DNA from: Treponema sp.
GTDB taxonomy: Bacteria > Spirochaetota > Spirochaetia > Treponematales > Treponemataceae
Reading direction: 5' to 3'
DNA length: 10,136 bases
Assembly: GCA_017617145.1 (NCBI GenBank)
Contig: JAFZWX010000244.1
Coordinates: 1 to 10,136, forward strand
The notes beneath the pieces are model-generated. The model searched no databases and was not told the origin of the DNA. It saw only the letters and a list, made by a program, of their open reading frames with translations. Positions 1 to 3,703 of this stretch are shown piece by piece. Both the position numbers and the translations under genes were made by a program. Position 1 is the stretch's first letter, and each line of letters begins with the position of its first letter.

Positions 1-1
1 A

Positions 2-187
2 AACAACATTTTCGTTGAAAGATCGAAGACTGATCTGACTAACTGCACCGGCCGGGAAGCCCGCGCGAAGATCCCCGAGCTTTGCGGTGAATACGCTTGC
101 GCCCTTGAAAAATACTGCGTGAAATACCCGCATCAATGGTATAATTTCTTTGATTTCTGGCAGAATAGTGGAGAAAACGATGGATAA
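2..187 (+). CDS. LpxL/HtrB-like lysophospholipid acyltransferase, 3' end only
   Basis: An open frame runs in from the left edge and stops at 185-187, giving the last 61 residues of a protein. Near its end it reads KYPHQWYNFFDFW. This matches the C-terminal hallmark of the LpxL/HtrB lipid A acyltransferase family (typically P-x-Q-W-F/Y-N-F-F/Y-D-F-W), inner-membrane enzymes that transfer an acyl chain to a lipid acceptor. The catalytic HX4D motif would lie upstream, outside the window. Its last codons overlap the start of the thioesterase gene, so the two are translationally coupled. Acyltransferase-thioesterase pairs of this kind occur in fatty-acid, aryl-polyene and lipid-modification clusters, but which cluster this is cannot be told here. 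The family call rests on one short motif and on context. Confidence 0.6.
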   Translation, partial: NNIFVERSKTDLTNCTGREARAKIPELCGEYACALEKYCVKYPHQWYNFFDFWQNSGENDG

Positions 188-608
188 GATCTACTGCTCC
201 GAAACGGCTGAATTCCAGGTAGCCTTTTTCGACCTCGACCCGATGAATGTCGTCTGGCACGGCAACTACGTGAAATATATGGAGATCGGCCGCTGCGCCC
301 TGCTCGATAAGATCGGCTACAACTACACAAAAATGGTGGAAAGCGGCTACGCCTTCCCTGTCACCGACATCAAAGTGAGATACTTAAAACCGCTCACTTT
401 CGGAGAACACGCTAAAATAGTCTCACACCTTATCGAATACGAGAACATGATCAAAATAAAGTACGAAATCTTCAATGAAAAAGGAGAGTTGGCGACAAAA
501 GCCGAAAGCACCCAGATGGCTTTCAACATCAAAAAAATGGAATCTGAATTCACTTGCCCCGAAGTCTTCGTGAACAAAGTGAGAGCGATCATCGAAAACA
601 ACAAATAA
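180..608 (+). CDS. 4HBT/YbgC-family acyl-CoA thioesterase
   Basis: A 142-residue hotdog-fold thioesterase, the usual size for the family, that hydrolyses acyl-CoA or acyl-ACP thioesters in the cytoplasm. Residues 16-38 carry the signature FFDLDPMNVVWHGNY followed by a conserved Glu and GR. D20 aligns with the catalytic Asp17 of 4-hydroxybenzoyl-CoA thioesterase, and the Val-Trp-His-Gly-x-Tyr stretch is typical of YbgC-like members. ATG180 is preferred to an in-frame TTG at 150 because GGAG at 170-173 sits 6 bases upstream and homology begins right after it. The start overlaps the stop of the upstream acyltransferase (185-187), suggesting a coupled operon. The substrate is not visible; YbgC (Tol-Pal locus) is an alternative subfamily, but no tol genes are seen. 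Confidence 0.85.
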   Translation: MDKIYCSETAEFQVAFFDLDPMNVVWHGNYVKYMEIGRCALLDKIGYNYTKMVESGYAFPVTDIKVRYLKPLTFGEHAKIVSHLIEYENMIKIKYEIFNEKGELATKAESTQMAFNIKKMESEFTCPEVFVNKVRAIIENNK

Positions 609-609
609 A

Positions 610-623
610 CAAGAGCTCTCTTG
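610..623. terminator. Short hairpin between convergent genes
   Basis: CAAGA-GCTC-TCTTG forms a 5-bp stem with a 4-base loop in the 17-base gap between the thioesterase (+) and the GNAT gene (-). Its position suits a bidirectional terminator. However, there is no T-tract on either strand and the stem is short, so this is a weak call based mostly on location. Confidence 0.2.
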
Positions 624-625
624 AA

Positions 626-1171
626 TCACTCTTTAACGATGCAGCTTCTGATAAAATGTTTCCAGAACCAGCCGAAATAGCGGCCCATCATCGTTTTGTA
701 TTCCTCTGGTTCGACTTTGCCGCCGACACCCATCAGACGGTATTTCATCGAGAGTTCCCAGAGTTTGTACGGGATATCGCTTAATCCGCAGCTGAGATAG
801 AAATCATGTCTTTTGACGCGTTCTTCGGGATTTTCGCACTCTTCCAGCCAGTTTTCAAGGGCGAGAAAAAACCTTTTTCCTTTGTATCGCTCAAGCATAG
901 CCTTTATTGCGGCTGTTCCGTGTCCGCGGCCGCGTTTTTCCGCATCCACCGCAAAATAAAAAAGATAAACGAGATCTTCATGGCGCACAAGATAGGCCAT
1001 CCCGACCCACTCTCCGTTTTCGACCAAATTCCAGAAGTCGGCTTTTCCGGAAAGCGCGCGCTTTTTAAGAAGCGAAAACGGAAACCTCTCTCCGGCAGGG
1101 AAAGCCCCGGTGTAAAGCCGCTCCAGACGCGACCACTCAAATTCCGTATTTTTGACTTCAACAAGTTCCAT
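626..1171 (-). CDS. GNAT-family N-acetyltransferase
   Basis: A 181-residue Gcn5-related acetyltransferase that would transfer acetyl from acetyl-CoA to an amine; the substrate is unknown. Motif A is clear at residues 75-89, VDAEKRGRGHGTAAI. R80-G-R-G83-H-G85 matches the acetyl-CoA pyrophosphate loop (Q/R-x-x-G-x-G/A). The preceding FYFAV is the expected beta4 strand, and a C-terminal YxxxGL element (residues 125-130) is also GNAT-like. ATG1171 is chosen over GTG1177 because AAAAGG ends 5 bases before the ATG, while the GTG lacks a ribosome site. The gene starts 28 bases after the 79-residue ORF on the same strand and converges on the thioesterase. It may be read with the DUF3791/DUF3990 cassette, either as a functional partner or simply as the next gene. 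Confidence 0.85.
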   Translation of the reverse strand: MELVEVKNTEFEWSRLERLYTGAFPAGERFPFSLLKKRALSGKADFWNLVENGEWVGMAYLVRHEDLVYLFYFAVDAEKRGRGHGTAAIKAMLERYKGKRFFLALENWLEECENPEERVKRHDFYLSCGLSDIPYKLWELSMKYRLMGVGGKVEPEEYKTMMGRYFGWFWKHFIRSCIVKE

Positions 1172-1199
1172 GAGCACCTTTTATGGAAAAAGCTTAATG

Positions 1200-1439
1200 T
1201 TATTCAGGATATTTCGGTTCCGTTTCTGCCAGAATATCGGCAAGCAGTTTGTAATCGAGATACTGGATGCCGTTTTCTCCGGTGTGTATTTTTTCGGCAA
1301 GTTCGCTGTTGTAATACCAATCCATCGCATCAAGGCAGTCGATTTTGTGTTTTTCGGCAAGATAAGAGATTATCCGTTCTTCCAGTCTCTCCTGATACAA
1401 TTTTTCCAAGGTTTCGCCGTCCAAATCACACCTCTTCAT
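1200..1439 (-). CDS. Small unnamed protein, third gene of the DUF3791-DUF3990 cassette
   Basis: A 79-residue acidic, apparently all-helical protein. Notable stretches are RIISYLAEKHKIDCLDAMDWYYNSELAEKI and, near the end, GIQYLDYKLLADIL. From memory, small proteins of this type (an xAMxxYYNSxLAxxI motif followed by xxGIQYLxxxxLA) are often encoded just after DUF3990 genes; I know of no assigned function. It starts inside the DUF3990 gene with a 14-base overlap, so translation is probably coupled, and no separate Shine-Dalgarno is seen. The overlap and size are consistent with an antitoxin or chaperone for the ADP-ribosyltransferase-like neighbour, but that is inference. There is no signal peptide or membrane segment. 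Confidence 0.75.
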   Translation of the reverse strand: MKRCDLDGETLEKLYQERLEERIISYLAEKHKIDCLDAMDWYYNSELAEKIHTGENGIQYLDYKLLADILAETEPKYPE

Positions 1440-1905
1440 ACGATTTGAAAGTGAGCAGTTTATCTATAGCAATCTGTGTAATGAAAGCCGTTTGATCATA
1501 GTTTGGATAAACTTTTATTTCCTGCAAAGCCCTTTCCTTATCCCAGATCCCGCTATGATACAGGTCAACGACACGGAAAACTTTGTCATCAGCGACCATT
1601 CCGCTGATCAGATCGAACTGAAGATAATCCGTTCCGTTATCACGACAATGGCAGACAAAATCAATCCATTCATGCAAATCCTCCGGAAAAACCTTTAATT
1701 TAAGTCCATCCAGATCATCTTTCATGTCGTAGATATTGACGAACGACTTTTCAGCGTGAAGTATCCCTGCTTTCCTGCGGGCCCAGCGGACAGCCTGCTC
1801 CTTATTCGTTGTCACATAAAAACCTTTGCCGAAATCCAGCGGATGGGCAGAATGCCTGATGTCAGGATTTTTCACAATGACTGTCGAACCGTGGTAAACT
1901 ATCAT
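1426..1905 (-). CDS. DUF3990 protein, ADP-ribosyltransferase-like fold
   Basis: A 159-residue protein with DUF3990 features: YHGS at residues 4-7, DFGKGFYVTT at 24-33, the ISGMVADD block at 100-107, and a C-terminal PNYDQTAFITQIAIDKLLTF segment. As I recall, Pfam places DUF3990 in the ADP-ribosyltransferase clan. H5 and Y30 would be the His and Tyr of an H-Y-x NAD-binding triad; the third position is probably Q138 or Q144. If active, it would transfer ADP-ribose from NAD to an unknown target. ATG1905 overlaps the DUF3791 stop as ATGA, and GGAGAG lies 6 bases upstream. A small gene precedes it and another follows with overlap, the layout of a toxin flanked by modulators. Enzyme activity is not proven by sequence; the family match is strong. 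Confidence 0.88.
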   Translation of the reverse strand: MIVYHGSTVIVKNPDIRHSAHPLDFGKGFYVTTNKEQAVRWARRKAGILHAEKSFVNIYDMKDDLDGLKLKVFPEDLHEWIDFVCHCRDNGTDYLQFDLISGMVADDKVFRVVDLYHSGIWDKERALQEIKVYPNYDQTAFITQIAIDKLLTFKSYEEV

Positions 1906-2129
1906 TTCGAACTCTCCGGAAATTTGCTGTATTGTTCGATGTCACTTACGACGACCGAAGTTCCCTGCGTGTGCAGGACATCGTAAAAAGGAATCAGATA
2001 ATCCGTGATGCACTTGTTCATCCGCAGCTGTTTATAGACATCAGCCGGGGTTCTGTTCCATTTGTTGGCACATGCATGAATCATATAAACAACAAACTCG
2101 AACTCATTTCTGCTCACAATCAGCTCCAT
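1902..2129 (-). CDS. DUF3791 protein
   Basis: A 75-residue protein matching DUF3791. An N-terminal helix EFEFVVYMIHACANKW is followed by TPADVYKQL and the signature DYLIPFYDVLHTQG at residues 43-56. DUF3791 genes are characteristically found directly before DUF3990 genes, as here, and overlap them by 4 bases. The protein is small, cytosolic and helical, so it could be the antitoxin or a targeting partner of the DUF3990 product. No biochemical role is known to me. AGG lies about 9 bases before ATG2129, a slightly long spacing. A TATAAT box lies just upstream, so transcription may start very close to the gene. Confidence 0.85.
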   Translation of the reverse strand: MELIVSRNEFEFVVYMIHACANKWNRTPADVYKQLRMNKCITDYLIPFYDVLHTQGTSVVVSDIEQYSKFPESSK

Positions 2130-2145
2130 TCAAAAAAACCTGTGG

Positions 2146-2173
2146 ATTATACTGGAAAAACCCGATAAAACAA
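2146..2173 (-). promoter_or_regulatory. Candidate sigma70 promoter for the DUF3791 operon
   Basis: Read on the - strand, TTGTTT (2173-2168) is followed by a 16-base spacer and a perfect TATAAT (2151-2146). The predicted start near 2139 leaves a leader of only about 10 bases before ATG2129, which would cut into the likely ribosome site. The call is therefore tentative. Confidence 0.35.
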
Positions 2174-2225
2174 GAGAAAAGCGATATCGACATAGAAAAG
2201 TTTAGCAAAATATCTCCCAAAACTT

Positions 2226-2253
2226 TTGCGAAAAAAAGAGCGTCAATTATAAT
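2226..2253 (+). promoter_or_regulatory. Candidate promoter for the small lipoprotein gene
   Basis: TTGCGA (2226-2231) is followed by a 16-base spacer and TATAAT (2248-2253), predicting a leader of about 35 bases before ATG2295. It faces away from the DUF3791 promoter, so about 100 bases between the two genes hold divergent promoters. An 8-bp inverted repeat, AAAAGTTT/AAACTTTT (2196-2203 and 2220-2227), lies at the -35 edge and could be an operator, though AT-rich chance is likely. Confidence 0.4.
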
Positions 2254-2294
2254 TTTCAGCTTTGTTTTTTACCATGCGAATCACGGAGTCAGCA

Positions 2295-2489
2295 ATGAAA
2301 GAATCATCGATCGCACTTATTTTCACTCTTTTATTTTCCCTTTTCCTCATTTCCTGCGGAAAGCAGCCGCCTACACCCGCCACAGAGGCTCAGAAAATGA
2401 TAGAGTTGAAAGATGAAGCTCAACAGAAACTCAACGACGCAGTCAAAACTGTCGAAGACAAAGAAAAGAAGGCGCTGGAAGATATGTAA
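2295..2489 (+). CDS. Small lipoprotein with charged helical tail
   Basis: A 64-residue protein starting MKESSIALIFTLLFSLFLIS and then Cys. It has a short basic N-terminus, a hydrophobic core and a lipobox L-I-S-C, so signal peptidase II should cleave before the Cys to give a lipid anchor. The +2 residue is Gly, which does not suggest inner-membrane retention. The mature part of about 44 residues is rich in Lys, Glu, Asp, Gln and Ala and probably forms one long amphipathic helix, as in Lpp-like or entericidin-like small lipoproteins. ATG2295 is chosen over ATG2274 because GGAG (2285-2288) sits 6 bases before it and the signal peptide begins there. It has its own promoter. The function is unknown and it may be a cargo gene. 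Confidence 0.75.
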   Translation: MKESSIALIFTLLFSLFLISCGKQPPTPATEAQKMIELKDEAQQKLNDAVKTVEDKEKKALEDM

Positions 2490-2542
2490 CCACCGCACAA
2501 AAGCAGATAGTTTATCAATTTTCAGGCAGGAATTCGATCTTT

Positions 2543-2587
2543 TTGACAAACATCAATTAAATCTAATCCGCACTTGACAAAATCATC
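2543..2587 (+). repeat. Direct repeat TTGACAAA-(C)-ATCA, 31 bp apart
   Basis: TTGACAAACATCA at 2543 and TTGACAAAATCA at 2574 are near-identical and start 31 bases apart, close to three helical turns. The second copy contains the -35 box of the 2574-2601 promoter. They could bind a regulator on one DNA face or be two tandem -35 elements; the first has no good -10 at proper spacing. Confidence 0.35.
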
Positions 2588-2601
2588 TGGCATGTTAGAA
2601 T
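2574..2601 (+). promoter_or_regulatory. Strong sigma70 promoter reading antisense into the PBECR gene
   Basis: A consensus TTGACA (2574-2579), a 16-base spacer and TAGAAT (2596-2601, one mismatch to TATAAT) predict a start near 2608. No convincing + strand gene follows. The RNA would run through a GC-rich stretch with two small hairpins (GGCGG-AGACTG-CCGCC near 2622 and CGGTG-TCA-CACCG near 2644) and then into the 3' end of the nuclease-like gene on the other strand. It may be the promoter of an antisense or small RNA, or the orphaned promoter of a gene that has been lost. Confidence 0.5.
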
Positions 2602-2647
2602 ACTGACAATGCTGGAGCGTGGGCGGAGACTGCCGCCGCCGTCGGTG

Positions 2648-3181
2648 TCACACCGAGTGAATCGTGGATTTGGCAACCACCGCGTCAGCATACCCTATTT
2701 TCATGTTCGTTATGTCGTTCTTGGCATTGCTTGCCAAAATGTTCCGAAGGCTCTCTTCTGTGATTCTTCCTTTTTTGATTATGAGCGATTTCGCATTCAG
2801 TGCGCGGTTCTTTTTCCCGAATAAGACCTCTTCAAAAAGGATCGTTCCGCGATCAGTATTTTTCACGAGAATTATTCTGTCTTCCATTACTCCATATTTG
2901 TTTCTGCGCTTCACTCCGGCAACAGCAAAAGTCGGATTTTCCAGGATTTCATCAATATTGTCCAAATCTTCAGCATTTATCGCAACTTGTCCTCGATTTT
3001 CCTCGGTTTCAGCGTTGCCGTGATTCGACAAAATATGCTGCTTGAATTCTTGAGTAACTTTGTGTCTGAATCCGCTGATATCAAGCCCTGCATCCTTGGC
3101 GAGATCTACGATCCACTCTTGAACAAAATTTTTAAATTCACAACAATTTTTATTTACATTCTTCATTTGCCTACTATTCAT
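2648..3181 (-). CDS. PBECR-type (phage Barnase-EndoU-ColicinE5/D-RelE-like) nuclease domain protein
   Basis: A 177-residue protein. Its central pattern is DAGLDISGFRHKVT (30-43), then HILSNHGN (49-56), NRGQVAIN (62-69) and EDLDNIDEILENP (71-83), followed by beta-rich repeats with LVKN and ending GYADAVVAKSTIHSV. This closely resembles the PBECR RNase-like domains usually found at the C-terminus of phage MuF head proteins and polymorphic toxins. H40, H49 and H54 are candidate functional residues. Here the domain stands alone with a short N-terminal helix, so it may be a solitary toxin or a piece of a larger toxin. ATG3181 and ATG3166 are both possible starts. No partner antitoxin ORF is apparent, the gene is divergent from the hsdM operon, and its frame stays open past the stop (see findings). 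Confidence 0.7.
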   Translation of the reverse strand: MNSRQMKNVNKNCCEFKNFVQEWIVDLAKDAGLDISGFRHKVTQEFKQHILSNHGNAETEENRGQVAINAEDLDNIDEILENPTFAVAGVKRRNKYGVMEDRIILVKNTDRGTILFEEVLFGKKNRALNAKSLIIKKGRITEESLRNILASNAKNDITNMKIGYADAVVAKSTIHSV

Positions 3182-3456
3182 TCCCCCGAACTTACAAAAA
3201 TTGCAAAGAGCCGAAACAAAAACTCAACCATTATACTAAAATTTCTTGCAATTAAAATAAATATTTAGAGAAAATTTATTTACTTTAAGAAATATTCAAT
3301 TATAATTACACGTTTTTATTTAGATGTCAATCAATCAAATAGATAAAAAACATCAAATAAATATTTACACATCACATCAACAGGATCGGCAAACCACTGC
3401 TTAGCTTTTTATCGAGCAGATTTCAAAATAAATTTAAAAAAAATTCAAAATAAGTA
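3182..3456. other. AT-rich intergenic stretch without a recognisable gene
   Basis: No coding frame with family character or a good ribosome site is seen. It contains a TATAAT on the - strand (3235-3230) that may serve the PBECR gene, although no convincing -35 accompanies it. There are two exact copies of AAATAAATATTTA (3255-3267 and 3355-3367) and a small inverted repeat, CTGCT/AGCAG (3397-3401 and 3415-3419). Its low GC fits a junction between independently acquired modules. Confidence 0.5.
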
Positions 3457-3484
3457 TTGACAAATCTTTTTGCCGTATTATATT
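3457..3484 (+). promoter_or_regulatory. Strong promoter for the restriction-modification operon
   Basis: A perfect TTGACA (3457-3462), a 16-base spacer and TATATT (3479-3484, one mismatch) form a near-consensus sigma70 promoter. The start near 3491 gives a leader of about 215 bases before the hsdM ATG, much longer than translation initiation needs. Confidence 0.6.
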
Positions 3485-3527
3485 GCCGGCATAAGGATAT
3501 CGCGCCTTTGACTGCGAACTTTATACG

Positions 3528-3553
3528 GCCGGAGCAGTTTTTATTGTTCCGGC
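3528..3553 (+). promoter_or_regulatory. Stable hairpin in the hsdM leader
   Basis: GCCGGAGCA (3528-3536) pairs with TGTTCCGGC (3545-3553), 9 bp including one G-U, around an 8-base T-rich loop. The T-run is in the loop rather than after the stem, so it is not a classic terminator. ACTGC (3511-3515) could instead pair with GCAGT (3534-3538), which would exclude the large hairpin. This is a possible two-state leader, but only as inference. Confidence 0.45.
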
Positions 3554-3588
3554 ATTTCTGCAACACTTCCCTTCTCTTATTCGCATCT

Positions 3589-3654
3589 ATTGATTTTTCC
3601 CAAGTGCAGAAAATATTGATTTTCAGGAAGTTTTGCATTGATTTTAGTGCAAAA
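3589..3654 (+). repeat. Three ATTGATTTT repeats plus TTTTGCA/TGCAAAA inverted repeat before hsdM
   Basis: ATTGATTTT occurs at 3589-3597, 3615-3623 and 3637-3645, with starts 26 and 22 bases apart. AGTGCA follows the first and third copies. TTTTGCA (3631-3637) and TGCAAAA (3648-3654) form a 7-bp inverted repeat around the third copy. The cluster lies between the main promoter and hsdM, where a repressor or controller protein could act. A weak second promoter (TTGATT 3639-3644, GATAAT 3660-3665) would overlap it. Confidence 0.4.
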
Positions 3655-3703
3655 ATCGAGATAATTGCGCGGTTGTTTTTTTATATGTCAGCAAGGAGAG
3701 AAT

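Noticed and set aside
806..1495. 229-residue + strand open frame
   Set aside because: It is antisense to the GNAT and 79-residue genes, shows no family motif, and is rich in Phe, Arg and Cys as expected of a shadow frame.
2612..2660. GC-rich hairpin-forming patch considered as a tRNA or known structured RNA
   Set aside because: There is no acceptor-stem pairing, T-loop GGTTCGA-type motif or anticodon arm, and no RNA family is recognised.
2609..2824. 71-residue + strand frame just after the 2574-2601 promoter
   Set aside because: It would be leaderless, has no ribosome site and overlaps the PBECR gene on the opposite strand; its sequence looks like an antisense translation.
3255..3367. 13-bp exact repeat AAATAAATATTTA, copies exactly 100 bp apart
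   Set aside because: The repeat contains only A and T in very AT-rich DNA, so chance is likely. No third copy or CRISPR-like spacing exists.
3182..3703. CRISPR array, tRNA-linked attachment site or insertion sequence ends in the intergenic DNA
   Set aside because: No regularly spaced repeats, transposase, tRNA fragment or target-site duplication with terminal inverted repeats could be found by eye.
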